Part shown: positions 47,061-58,187 of the stretch, piece by piece
How positions within the stretch are numbered: position 1 is the stretch's first letter
How the letters are laid out: each line of letters starts with the position of its first letter
Assembly (NCBI GenBank): GCA_020205615.1
Contig: CM035153.1
Location: forward strand, 76,246,692 to 76,310,691
Direction: 5' to 3'
Length of the DNA: 64,000 nt
Origin: Panax quinquefolius
Taxonomy: Eukaryota; Streptophyta; Magnoliopsida; Apiales; Araliaceae
The notes under the pieces: generated by a model
The model's database searches: none
Seen by the model: only the letters and a program-made list of their open reading frames with translations
What the model was told of the DNA's origin: nothing
Made by a program: the position numbers and the translations under genes

Positions 47061-47304
47061 ACCCCTGCACTACGGCCAAGGATATTCTTTAGTATCAGGA
47101 CCACAAATTATCCATGCACTACGGGCCAAGGACATTCGTGTATTTATCAATGGTCATGATCATGCCAACAGCTATCCATTAATGCACTATAGGCCAATGA
47201 GGACTTTTATCACATCATTTGTAACATTACGGTCATGATTATACCGAATAACCCCATGTCATAATCATACCAAGTCAATCTATGCACTACAGGCCACAGT
47301 TGAC
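47061..47304 (-). repeat. Hairpin units in F 3' LTR
   Basis: Four units. The clearest, at 47274-47304, has arms GTCAA/TTGAC plus CTGTG/CATAG in sense orientation (one G-T pair, one bulged base) around loop GCCTGTAGTG. At 47061-47083, ATCCTTG pairs with CAGGGGT through two G-T pairs. At 47110-47133, GTCCTTG faces CATGGAT. Confidence 0.75.
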
Positions 47305-47604
47305 TTTCAAAAAAATTATAAACATGAGGATGATGACAATGATATAAGAATTCAATAAAACAAGTTCACGAATTAATTTATCCAGGAACTAATAACGTCC
47401 AAATTATCAACATGATACTTCTTTGTAGAGTAAAATTGAAGAATGCTCAGAAGAATATTTCCATGAAAAGATACTAGATGAAGCGCAAATATCAATCATA
47501 TTCCACTAATTTCATGGAGTATAGAAGTCAAAACTTTAACCAACTGAGTATAATAAGGAATGGAATAACAAAAGAAATCACCAAGCATGCGGTAGACCGC
47601 ACAG

Positions 47605-47885
47605 GCAGGTAATTCCAATAGAATAATAAAGACGGAACCAGGTCCGGTGTAAAACGCATGCATGTGATATATTCCAACAGAATAATAAAGACTTTTAACC
47701 ATGTCCCACGTAAAATGCATGTATATGATATTCCAAATGTAATAATAAATAACGGAACCAGGTCATGCATAAAGCACAGACGGGATGTTCTAACAGAAAT
47801 AATATGGATTGGAAAACAGAAAGAATTCCACATTTTTGCAGAACTTCGATAAATAGGTTATTCCAACATAATAATAAAGAATGGA
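47605..47885 (-). repeat. Tandem repeat of 55-65 bp in F 3' LTR
   Basis: About five degenerate units containing ATTCCAACA-AATAATAAAG and ACGCATGCATGTGA. The other F LTR has about six (62815-63150). Open frames here are repeat artefacts. Confidence 0.85.
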
Positions 47886-48073
47886 ATAACAGAAGTTCTC
47901 TTCATGAAGACGAAAGAAAGAAATAATACCACTTACCTCAGAAGAAACTGGATACTTGAATAGTGAGGTAGCATGCTTCTCTTCTTCTATAGAATTTCCC
48001 TCTACAATTTCTCTTTATAATAATTGCTCTATAGCTTTAGTGAATTGGTGAGAAATGAAGTAAGAATGAGCTT

Positions 48074-48083
48074 CTATTTATAG
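48074..48083 (-). promoter_or_regulatory. TATA box of F 3' LTR
   Basis: Minus strand CTATAAATAG in the same context as in H. Confidence 0.65.
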
Positions 48084-48780
48084 AAAAATATAGTTTCAAT
48101 AATTGCACGTTTTGGGTCTCGAAAAATTACAGTACAATACCTCCAATTTATCTTTTATTTTTAATTTATGCAAGTATTATCAAACTTGCACCACCTCCCC
48201 TAATAGTAAATAATGTGATTCAATAGTAAATCATGTGACTCAATAGTTCTAGACATGTGAAAATACGAATTACAGTATAGTACCTCCATCTATACCTCCA
48301 TTTTTAACTTAGTCATGCAAGTATTATCAATCTTGCACCAACTCCCCTAATAGTAACAAGAATGTGAATCAATAGTAAATACATGTGAACAAATAGTTAT
48401 AATCATGTGAAATAATAGCAATCAATTACTCATTTATCCGGTTAAATACCCGATTGGTCAATATAACCTCCAGACATCAATTATTATCGAAATAAATGTC
48501 GATTTTCACTAACACAAATAATTCCAACACAATGAAACTATTTTTATCAACAATATAAATTTTGAAATTTTGAAGTTTGACTTTTCCCGAAAAAGTCAAC
48601 TGTTGACTTTTTGACCAAAAAGTTAATCCAGGAAAATTTTGTGTTTATAGACTATTTTTACTAATTTCATCGTTCCAGACTCAAATATCACGTCCGCGTC
48701 TCCAAATTCAACTCCAAACACAACTTCAATTTTAATAACATTCATCTTTAATATTATAACTCACAATATTTATCAATCAG

Positions 48781-48880
48781 GTTGTTCCCAGGAAAGAGAG
48801 GGCTTTCTAATAAGGATTTCTCCCTATTGGCGCGCAATTAGGTGACCAAACCTCTCCTTGACAGAACTTCTAGTCATTGT
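48781..48880 (-). promoter_or_regulatory. Conserved U3 block (F copy)
   Basis: About 100 bp conserved in the left-edge LTR (1201-1310), H (12478-12575), F, and A (50384-50485, 56896-57000). It includes CAAGGAGAGGTTTGGTCACC and GAAAGCCC-CTCTTTCCT segments and lies several hundred bp upstream of the TATA box. Regulatory function is inferred from conservation and position. Confidence 0.55.
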
Positions 48881-49415
48881 AAATATTGCAATTTAATAAT
48901 ATGAATAACTTTGTCATCTCAATTATTGATTTAATAAAATAACATATTATGCAGATGATACTGTGACAATAATCGAATCAATAATATTAGAGATATGATT
49001 CAACAATTACTGTAGCAATAATTGAGTATAACTAAGTGACTTCTCACGTAAGCATCAATAATCAATACCGTGTGTTACTATGCAACCATGCATATTACTG
49101 TACTTTTACTAACGAGTAGTTCAACAGTATTAACGGTAAAACTTCCGTCGTTATTTTCATAAAAAAATATTTTTGTCGTTTTCTCAATCCGACAATAATT
49201 ATGTTCTGGGGTCCACCAATGATTTCACCGTTGTACAAATATTCCCTGCTAAAACGAATATTCCCCGACCAATCGAATATAATATAACAACTTGCATACT
49301 TTGCAGAATTTATAAATATCACCCACAACTATAACATTATAACAAATTCATTCCATAATATAAAAAAAAAAATCGAGAAATTTAAATCTTTATTCATAAA
49401 ATCTGGGGTCTCACA

Positions 49416-49431
49416 ATCTCCTCTCCTTATG
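49416..49431 (-). promoter_or_regulatory. Polypurine tract of element F
   Basis: Minus strand ATAAGGAGAGGAGAT directly before the 3' LTR. Confidence 0.85.
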
Positions 49432-49800
49432 AAATTTTGCCCTAGAAATTTACGTACGTACCTGCTATGCCGAAGAAGTGAGGATACCTTGACTTCATTT
49501 CATATTCCAACTCTTGAGGTATAACCTCGAATAACTTTATCGTTGAAAACATCACGCGTTGTATATGTGCATGCTCGATGTCCTCCGATTGCCTCCGAAT
49601 GCACATCTGTCCCTAAAATAGCCCTTTTAGGACTTGATACTGACCTCAAATCTCAAAACATAAAGAATGAAAGTTATAGGTCTACTCGTTATCATTCCGA
49701 ATCATCCTGAATCACCTCCATCGGAGTTCGTATGAAAAAGTTATGCCTAATTTACTAAAGGACGTGTGGACAGATTTTGGTTTAACACTTGACCAGCGCC
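49432..49800 (-). other. F 3' untranslated region and inverted A+T module
   Basis: The part nearest the LTR (49432-49470) is the usual untranslated stretch before the polypurine tract. From about 49620 the sequence is the reverse complement of the module that follows the G+C-rich block in D's LTR (CGGAGTTCGTATGAAAAAG near 49724). No coding function seen. Confidence 0.6.
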
Positions 49801-49805
49801 TAGGC
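49801..49805. repeat. Target site duplication of element A, left
   Basis: TAGGC, repeated at 58925-58929. Confidence 0.97.
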
Positions 49806-49954
49806 TGTAAGACCCCGAAATTTTTAAATAAAAAGGAATTTCCTTTATTTTGAAATAGTAAGGGTTGATTTGATTAATGTGGATAGTTAAGGGTTAAATA
49901 CGCAAATATTTCAAAATAAGCAAGTGGTTATAAAATATTCATCATTGTTGTTGG

Positions 49955-50002
49955 GAATATTCGTTAGTCGTGGAATATTCAGACTCGCTTTCGGGAATAT
50001 TC
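49955..50002. promoter_or_regulatory. Three GAATATTC palindromes (heat-shock-element-like)
   Basis: Perfect GAATATTC at 49955-49962, 49973-49980 and 49995-50002. Each fits GAAnnTTC. The 3' LTR keeps all three (56474, 56493, 56512). Heat-shock factor binding is inference. Confidence 0.5.
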
Positions 50003-50383
50003 GTATAACCACAGGCGTACCCATGTGTGGGCCCCATAACGGAAAGCGATTGGATGAAGAAAACGACAAATATAAGTTGTTTTTAAATAACTACGTAGTT
50101 GTCATTAAGTATCGCTTGAATAAATACCCGATGGTTAAAACACACTAATACGCCATTGTTGAACAAGAAGACACCAGATTGCACCAATTATTGATTCTTA
50201 CGTGAAGAAGGCACTACTCAATAATGGTTACAGAATTATTTGCTCAAGATTTTATTGAGTTAATAATTGTCATGATATTTTATATCATTGTTGTTTCAAT
50301 AATTGTCATTACACAAGATATCTTTCATTATCGGCAATAATTCATATTATCCTAATAATATTATTAGATAACATTATTGGCAA

Positions 50384-50485
50384 TGTCTAGAAAGTTCTGC
50401 CTAAGGAGAGGTTTGGTCATCTAATTGCTACAAGAAGAAGAAGAAATTCTTATTGAAAGCCCCCTCTTTCCTGAACCGCCTCGTT
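50384..50485 (+). promoter_or_regulatory. Conserved U3 block (A 5' LTR copy)
   Basis: Same block as at 48781-48880 and 12478-12575. About 460 bp upstream of the TATA box. Confidence 0.55.
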
Positions 50486-50942
50486 GTCAATATTGTGATT
50501 CTCGTAATATTATTTGTGAATAATTAATTATTGATTTATATGATGAGGAAAATATTGATTTTATGTGGATATAGATGGAGAAAATTTTAAAATGACAATT
50601 GTTGAAAATTAATATTTTATCTTTTTCTCGATAAAATAATTCATTTAAATATATTATTTTAATAATATATTAATGGTGATATTTTTACAATGAATGTGGG
50701 ATATATGAGTATATGAGGAGGAAGAGTATTTTGTGGCATTAAATGTTTAACACATGTTTTGTGTGTCAGTGACACAATTATCGACCGAAATTTGATTATA
50801 AACCGTAAAATCGCATGTTTGTGGATTTCTACGATTTTTGTTTGAATTTGGAAAAACTTTCTTCTAAAAGTTGTAGAGAATTGAATTTCCTATAAAAACT
50901 CATGAGATTCGAATTTTTCGCTTTGGTGTTCTAAGCATTTTC

Positions 50943-50952
50943 CTATAAATAG
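50943..50952 (+). promoter_or_regulatory. TATA box of A 5' LTR
   Basis: CTATAAATAG, same context at 57465-57474 in the 3' LTR. Confidence 0.7.
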
Positions 50953-51232
50953 GGTGCTTAGGTTAGAATTGAAAATCACACCGTAAACCAAGTTTTCTCT
51001 ATTTCTCTCTCGATATTTTGAGCGTATTCTTGTGAGTATTTTGAGTATACTTTGAGTATTGCTAGACAAAGCAAGTTCCTTCAAAGACTATACCCTAGAT
51101 TCTAGCTAGAAGTACCGATCTTCGAGGTAAGGGATATTATTTTTTTTTGTAATGATATTATTTCTTCAATATCATTATCTTTGAAATGTTGATCCGAAGT
51201 TTTTATCAAATTTAGAACTTTTTCGTGCTCTG

Positions 51233-51316
51233 GGTTACTATTCACGAGTTACTATTCACGAAGTTACTATTCATGAGTTGCTATTCACGAGTTACTATTC
51301 ACGAGTACTATTCATG
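51233..51316 (+). repeat. Tandem TTACTATTCACGA array in A 5' LTR
   Basis: Six copies of a 13-16 bp unit, then three more diverged copies to about 51430. Downstream of the TATA box, so in the predicted leader RNA. Confidence 0.92.
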
Positions 51317-51669
51317 AAGCGTGAAGATGTTTTTGTGGAATTTCTATCTTTTGGTGTCGAGTTACTATTCACGATATTTAAGACTATTTACGATACTAAA
51401 GACTATTCACGATACTGCATTATTCAATTTAAAAATAAAATTTCTTCTTTTCGTCTAAAAACATCTATTCGGATACTAACTCGATTGTATCCATGTTTTG
51501 ATCATTCTTGAATTTTACACCACTATGATTATTTTTGAGGTATTTTTGGGCGTGGATAAAACCAAGTACTGAATCCTTAATCCTTAATCCTTGTCATTTT
51601 GTTTCACTCGATTCGCTTTTTTAAAAATATTTTTCATCATCCTCGCCTTAAATGATGATATTATTGAAT

Positions 51670-51860
51670 ATCTTTGGCCCAGAGTGCAAAGATGAATGAT
51701 TTCAAGAATATCTTTGGCCCAGAGTGCAAAGCAAAGATGAATGTGTGTTGAGATGAATATGACCGATTGATTAATAACTTTGGCTCAGTAGTGCAAAGAT
51801 GAACAGTGTTTAAATGAATACGACCAATCGATGAATATCTTTGGCCTATAGTGCAAAGAT
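51670..51860 (+). repeat. Hairpin array in A 5' LTR
   Basis: Four units with arms ATCTTTG and CAAAGAT around loops close to GCCCGTAGTG. Units 51670-51693 and 51837-51860 are perfect. One unit has a CAAAG duplication and one has ACTTTG. Confidence 0.9.
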
Positions 51861-52410
51861 GAATATTTGATTCCGTATGTATATTGATTGATGTTACAGG
51901 ATAAAATATTGATGATGGACCGTTAAATTCATAGATTATAGTAGATTTCATTCTCTACGTAACTCTTCTATGAATTATTATTTCATTGCGAATATTGATC
52001 CAAACTTGTTGTCTATTGTATTCTATCGATTTTTCCCTCGTTGAAGACTAACGATAATTTGTTGTATATTATCTTAGTCATAATATTCTTTATCCGGGCT
52101 AGTTGAGCTCACCCTTTTCCTTGTTGTTCCATTTTTCTTCTCGGGAGGCGAGAATGTAATGAGTACTAGTCTGGGTATGGAATGAAGATTCTAGAGAGAG
52201 TTGTTTTGTAGTCCTCACCATTTTGTAAAATAATGAATCAATAATGTGATGAGGATTTATTTGAGTATAGATATTGTGTAGAAGATAATATTTGTATTCA
52301 AACTCACAGCTTTCTTGTTGTAATAATAAAGTTGTAGTTGTTTAGCTGCACTCATGTATTTGGCGACTCGTAATGGGTGTTGTGTATACCTATTTTGGGG
52401 GCGCCACAAC

Positions 52411-52425
52411 TTGGTATCGAGCTTA
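52411..52425 (+). promoter_or_regulatory. Primer binding site of element A
   Basis: TTGGTATCGAGCTTA two bases after the LTR. Relative to the initiator-Met form TTGGTATCAGAGC it lacks AG, one of several CAG-to-CG differences in this element. Confidence 0.8.
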
Positions 52426-52598
52426 GGGATATGATCTCATGCGGAGATCGGGAATAGAACTAGGAGGGGAGAGACGAGTAAATCCTTTGCTAGTGTGTCC
52501 TACCTAAGCTTATTTGTTAGTTGGTCAAGATATATAGGGATATTATGTGATATATCGATTTCCTTAATTAACCCTTATTTTATGACAAAGATTTGAGA

Positions 52599-53700
52599 AT
52601 GTCGAATCGAGAATATTAATGATGGAGTAAATGAGACCGTGGAGATGCTCAGTACTCACCAACGAGGAGAACGCGGCAACAGTCGGGCAATGTTCCTCCC
52701 GTGAACAACACCACCGAAAGTGATGACTTAACGAGGGATGTTTAGAAGCTTTTTGCAGCTTCATGCAAAAATCGCACGCCGAGGAGACTCGTGTTCAAAA
52801 TACAGAGGAAATGATAGCAATTCATGAGTGGTCACGCCCAAGCAGCTTCAAAGAGTTGGGACCACCGAATTCAGGGAAAGCCGGATCCGATTAAAGGCGA
52901 GACGTGGGTCAAACAAATTACCAAGATATTCGATGTCTTGGGATGCACGGAGGAACAGAAAGTTCCATTCGCCACCTTTATGTTCCGTGGCGGGCAGACA
53001 TCGGTGGGAATCAGGAAGCGCACCCATCCACCGCACTCAAAGATGTCATGGGAGACGCGTTTGAAAAAGCTTCAATGACAAGTACTTCCACGAAAGTATT
53101 CGCTATATGAAGGAAGTGGAGTTTATTAGACTAGAGCGAGAATAACACGATTTGTCCCAAAGACGAGGCGAAGTTCATGGAGTTATCCAGTTTGCACCTC
53201 ATTTGGTGGAGAATGAGGAACGATGACGCGGATGTTTCGAGAGGTTTGAAACCCGACATACGTCGATCTCATTTCTCATAAATTTTCTCTCTATTCAGAT
53301 GTTGTCAATAGGCTCGATTGTTAGAGCGAGATAACGAGTACGCTCAACCGAGGGATCATAACCAGGATCATACTCAAGATAGCGAGTCATCGTAATAACG
53401 ATAACCAAATGAGAAAGAAGAATACGAGATAAAGGCGGTAACCACTCCGTGGTAATCGTGGCCATGAAAATAGAAGAAGCGAGTCGGGAGGAGATTTTAA
53501 AAGAGGAGATTCAACAACGACCATGTGAAGACGCCGGCACTTATAGCAGAACTAGTTTTAAGGAGGAGAACGACCACCGGTCGACGTATGTTACAAATGC
53601 GGAAAGAGGGACATATCATTAAACCGCCCACAACAGCTTAAGGTATGCTATAGTTGTGGAAAGGAAGGACATATCGCTTCGAGATTGTACGGTAGAGCGA
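52599..53700 (+). pseudogene. gag: Element A gag remnants
   Basis: Probable start ATGTCGAATCGAGAA at 52599, then a stop. The gag domain is spread over three frames: KQLQRVGTTEFRESR, ETWVKQITKIFDVLGCTEEQ, VPFATFMF, and MSWET with YMKEVEFIRLERE beyond. Zinc-knuckle remnants near 53587-53690 (CYKCGKRD, CYSCGKEGHIASR) lose their final Cys by a frameshift. F has the cognate protein in a better state (60516-61562). Frame breaks fall at many single-base indels. Confidence 0.85.
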
Positions 53701-53829
53701 AACCTAGTTCAATGGGGATTTGTGACTCAAAAGATCGTCCCGTAAAAAGTCAAAGTCAACGATTCCGGAAGAGCGTTTGTCGTGACCTCATTAAAATGCA
53801 AGGAACCCGAACGAAGTTAGCACTCAAGT

Positions 53830-54290
53830 TAGTCAATTATAAATTCTTGAGAAGTATATACCTTACTAGATATCGGTTCTACCCATTCTTTTATCTCTCT
53901 TACTTGCGCCAACGCTTAAACTCGACCGAGAAATTAGACTTTGACCTATCTCGTGGAAACTCCGTTAGGAGAAACTTTCATCACATCCACGCTTATAAAT
54001 CTTGCTTGATTCAGTTGGCACTATCACATTACCGTTAACCTTATTTCTATAGAGATATTTGTTTTGATGTGATTTTAAGGTTAACTACCCATCACGCCGA
54101 AATTGATTATTTTCTTAAGGTTGTTAGTTTTCATATTCCTAAGCAACTCGTTATTCAATTCAAGCAATCAAACCATTGTAGTCAAACATTTTCATATCAA
54201 GCCATGAAGTCATTCGCTTATTACGGATGTCAAGTTTTCTTAGTCCATGTTATGGATTTGAATAAAGACACGCCGATTTGAATAATATTC
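53830..54290 (+). pseudogene. pol: Element A protease remnant
   Basis: In the frame giving YTLLDIGSTHSFISL the aspartic protease motif is Asp-Ile-Gly instead of Asp-Thr-Gly. Downstream HHAEIDYFLKVVSFHIPKQ and QAMKSFAYYGCQVFLVHVMD are the protease-to-RT linker typical of these chromoviruses. Frameshifts near 53940-54070. Confidence 0.8.
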
Positions 54291-54870
54291 CTGTTGTTAT
54301 TGATTTTCCCGACGTATTTTCTCAAGAATTTCTTGGCTTACTCCCAAAGCCCGATATTAAATTTTGTATCGACTTTGAACCCTAGACAAAACTCATTTCT
54401 AAAATCTCATATCGAATGGCTCCTATTGAACTTCGTGAGTTAAAATTCAACTATAGAATTTGGTACCGAGCCTTTATCTTGTGACTTCCTTTGTGGAATT
54501 CACCTGCCGAACTCTCTGTAGGGGACGCCATATTCGTATGATAGTAAATCGATAGGTGTCATTGTGACGTGCTATCCAAGATTGGGATATGAGTCACAGC
54601 TTGAGAGCAACCTAAGTCGAGAATCGAAATACGTAGCTTTCAGGCTTAGTTGGTTATTATCGGAGATTCGTTGAAGGATATTCTCGAATCGCTATTCCGT
54701 TAACTTAGTGACTTTTAAAAGATACAAAATTCTTATGGAGCGAGGAATGTGAGAAGATTTTCCAAGAGCTCAAGAGGCGACTCATTTCGCACATATTCTA
54801 ACCATACCATCTTGAAAAGCGAACGTAGTAGACGCTACGCGTTGAGTAGAAGATCATATCGCGAAACGAA
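54290..54870 (+). pseudogene. pol: Element A RT/RNase H remnant with internal deletion
   Basis: VVIDFPDVFSQEFLGL and SYRMAPIELRELK mark the RT start (to about 54450). About 230 bp of unassigned sequence follows, then GYYRRFVEGYSRIAIPLT (about 54650-54710) from the end of RT, and VVDATR-type RNase H terminal residues near 54825-54850. The RT palm with its catalytic Asp pair and the RNase H core are missing. Confidence 0.75.
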
Positions 54871-54959
54871 AAGATGATGTCAAGTATACGACAGAGCCAA
54901 CTTTAATAGAAAAGTTAAGGTTGCTCAAGCCACCCAATCTTGAGCCGATGCGTAAGAAA

Positions 54960-56310
54960 AAATACAAGAAGGAGCTATTCCGGAAGCGAGAATTGATGAA
55001 GAAGGAATACTTCGAGTCCACTCTAGACTTTGTGTTCCTAACGACTCTGATTTGAAGAACAAGATTATGATGGAGGCACACAATACACCATTTGCAATCC
55101 ATCCTGGGAGTACCAAAATGTATTATGATCTTCAACATACATTTTGGTGGAGCAATATGAGGAGAGAGATCGCGTGGTTTATCTCGATGTGTTTAACTTG
55201 CTAACGCGTAAAGGCGGAGCATCTTGTACCTAAGGGTCCGTTGCAACCACTTGAGATTTTGAAATGGAAGTGGGAACACATTACCCCGAATTTCATTACT
55301 AATCTTCCTGTGGTTTCTCAAGGCATAGATGCGATTTGGGTTATTGTTGATAGATTAACCAAGTCTACTCATTTCTTACCGATACGAGAGACTTATTCCT
55401 TGAACGCCTTTCTCGTATGTATGCGTAAATGAGATTGTGAGATCGCATGGCATGCCAAGATCCATAGTTTTAGATCGTGACCCAAGATTCACTTCATGAT
55501 TTTGGGTTAGTTTGTAGAAAGCTATGGGCACGAATTTACGATTCAGTTTGGCATACCATCCTCAAACGGATGGGCAATCAGAAAGGACTACTCAAACTCT
55601 TGAAGATATATTAAAACTCTGTGTCCTAGATTTCAAAGGAAGTTGGGATAAGTACTTGCCATCAGGTGGAATTCTCATACAACAATAGTTATTAAACAAA
55701 TATAGGCATGGTTCCATTCAAGCATTATATGGACAAAAATGTCGCTTCTCAATATGTTGGGATGAGGTGGGTGAAGCAACATTGTTGGGACCCGAAAGTT
55801 AGTACGTATGACTAATGATTCGACAACGATACAAACGGGCATTTAGATCGACAAAAGAGTTATGCGAATCTTCATCGAAAGGACGTGGAATTTAGTGTAG
55901 GGGATCATGTATTGTTGCGAGTTGCTCCATGGAAGGGAGTTACAAGATTTGGGAAGAGAGGAAAGCTCAATCCACGATTTATCGGTCCATTTCAAATTCT
56001 TGACCGAGTAGGAAATGTAGCCTATGTACTTGCGTTACCTCCAAGTATGTCTCGTGTTCATAATGTGTTTCACATATCTCGCATTTCAGAATATGTGAAA
56101 GACCCGAACCACGTTATTGAAGTTAGAACCGGACGAGATAGCCAAGACTTAACATATGAGGAGGTACCACAAGATCTTGGATAGGAAGGAGCATGTCCCT
56201 ACGCTAAGAAAGGTCATACCACAAGTTAAAGTTTTGTGGAGGAATCAAAGCTATAGAGGAAATGACCGAATTGGAAATTGGAAAGCGAATCCTCACCTTT
56301 CAAAACACCA
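54960..56310 (+). pseudogene. pol: Element A integrase and chromodomain tail
   Basis: Zinc-binding part EAHNTPFAIHPGSTKMYYDL and MCLTC, core [14 protein letters not shown] (the first catalytic Asp of the usual T-x-D-F is Asn), [29 protein letters not shown]-type second Asp region (about 55475), HPQTDGQSERTTQTLEDILK-like segment (55558-55615). The C-terminal frame 55885-56184 is intact: [72 protein letters not shown]. The final chromodomain-like stretch (QVKVLWRNQ) is out of frame. Several frameshifts may be technical. Confidence 0.87.
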
Positions 56311-56311
56311 G

Positions 56312-56328
56312 TAAGGAGGGAGGGAGGT
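56312..56328 (+). promoter_or_regulatory. Polypurine tract of element A
   Basis: TAAGGAGGGAGGGAGGT immediately before the 3' LTR. Confidence 0.92.
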
Positions 56329-57751
56329 TGTAAGACCCGAAATTTTTAAATAAAAGGAATTTCCTTTATTTTGAAATAGTAAGGGTTGATTTGATTAATG
56401 TGGATAGTTAAGGGTTAAATACGCAAATATTTCAAAATAAGCAAGTGGTTATAAAATATTCATTGTTGTTTGGGAATATTCGTTTGGTCGTGGAATATTC
56501 AGATCGCCGGGGAATATTCGTATAACCACAAGCAAAATGCATGTGTGGGCCCCATAACGGAAAGCGATTGGATGAAGAAAACGACAAATATAAGTTGTTT
56601 TTAAATAACTACAGTAGTTGTTGCCAAGTAATCTTCGCTGAATACCCGTGGTTAAAACACACTAATACGCCGTTGTTGAACAAGAAGATACACGGTATTG
56701 CACCAATTATTGATTCTTACGTAAGAAGGCACTACTCAATAATGGTTACGATAATTACTGCTCAAAGATTTTATCGAGTTAATAATTGCACGTTGATATT
56801 TTATATTCATTGTTGTTTCAATAATTGTCATTACACAAAGATCTTTCATTATCGGGCAATAATTCATATTATCCGAATAATATTATTAGATAACATTATT
56901 GGCAATGTCTAGAAAGTTCTCGTTCAGGAGAGGTTTGGTCATCTAATCATACGCCAAAGAAGAAGAAATTCTTATTGAAAGCCCCTCTTCCTGAACCGCC
57001 TTGTCAATATATGTGATTCTCGTAATATTATTTGTGAATAATTAATTATTGATTTATATGATGAGGAAAATATTGATTTTATGTGGATATAGATGGAGAA
57101 AATTTTAAAATGACAATTGTTGAAAATTAATATTTTATCTTTTTCTGATAAAATAATTCATTTAAATATTATTATTTTAATAATATATTAATGGTGATAT
57201 TTTTACAATGAATGTGGGATATATGAGTATAGGAGGGGGAAGAGTATTTTGTGGCATTAAATGTTTAACACATGTTTTGTGTGTTGGTGGACACAATTAT
57301 TGACCTAAATTTGATTATACCACAAAAAATCGCATGTTTGTGGATTTCGGTCTATTTTTGTTTGGAATTTGGAAAAACTTTCTTCTACAAAGTTGTAGAG
57401 AATTGAATTTCCTATAAAAACTCGCGAGATTCGAATTTTCTGCTTTGGTGTTCTAAGCATTTTCCTATAAATAGGGTGCTTAGGTTAGAATTGAAAATCA
57501 CACCAGAAACTGAAGTTTTCTCTCTATTTCTCTCTCGATATTTTGAGCGTATTCTTGTGAGTATTTTGAGTATACTTTGAGTATTGCTAGATGTAAGTTC
57601 CTTCAAAGACTATACCCTTATTCTAGCTAGAAGTACCGATCTTCGAGGTAAGGGATATTATTTTTTTTGTAATGATATTATTTCTTCAATATCATTATCT
57701 TTGAAATGTTGATCCAAAGTTTTTATCAAATTTAGAACTTTTTCATGTCGG

Positions 57752-57838
57752 GGTTACTATTCACGAAGTTACTATTCACGAAGTTACTATTCATGAGTTG
57801 CTATTCACGAAGTTACTATTCACGAGTACTATTCATGA
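57752..57838 (+). repeat. Tandem TTACTATTCACGA array in A 3' LTR
   Basis: Six copies, as in the 5' LTR, plus diverged copies to about 57945. Confidence 0.92.
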
Positions 57839-58187
57839 AGCGTGAAGATGTTTTTGTGGAATTTCTATCTTTTGGTGTCGAGTTACTATTCACGATACTC
57901 GGCACTATTTACGATAGGGCACTATTCACGATACTGGTACTATTCAATAGAAAAATAAAATTTCTTCTTTTCGTCTAAAACATCTATTCCGGATACTAAC
58001 TCGATTGTATCCATGTTTTGATCATTCTTGAATTTTACACCACTATGATTATTTTTGAGGTATTTTTGGGCGTGGATAAAACCAAGTACTAATCCTTAAT
58101 CCTTAATCCTTGTCATTTTGTTTCACCGATTCGCTTTTTAAAAATATTTTTCATCATCCTCGCCTTTAAATGATGATATTATTGAAT

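Larger units (their letters stand above)
46534..49415 (-). mobile_element. 3' LTR of element F
   Basis: 2882 bp, minus-strand start TGTGAGACCCC at 49415 and end GGGGCGTCACA at 46534. It contains hairpin units (47061-47304), a 55-65 bp tandem repeat (47605-47885), a TATA box (48074-48083), the conserved block (48781-48880) and GAATATTC sites (49237-49263). It lacks the TACTATTCAC array of H and A. Confidence 0.93.
49806..52408 (+). mobile_element. 5' LTR of element A
   Basis: TGTAAGACCCCG...GGGGGCGCCACA, 2603 bp. Order: three GAATATTC palindromes, conserved block, TATA box, TTACTATTCACGA array, hairpin array, then the LTR end. Confidence 0.96.

Noticed and set aside
47496..47833. Overlapping minus-strand frames in F LTR
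   Set aside because: Repetitive peptides produced by the 55-65 bp tandem repeat.
51233..51860. CRISPR-like regular repeats
   Set aside because: Short degenerate repeats inside a plant LTR, with no spacers of constant size, no cas genes and clear Ty3/gypsy context.
52828..53110. Several overlapping plus and minus frames in A
   Set aside because: All fall on one frameshifted gag region; only the gag-like frame pieces are meaningful.
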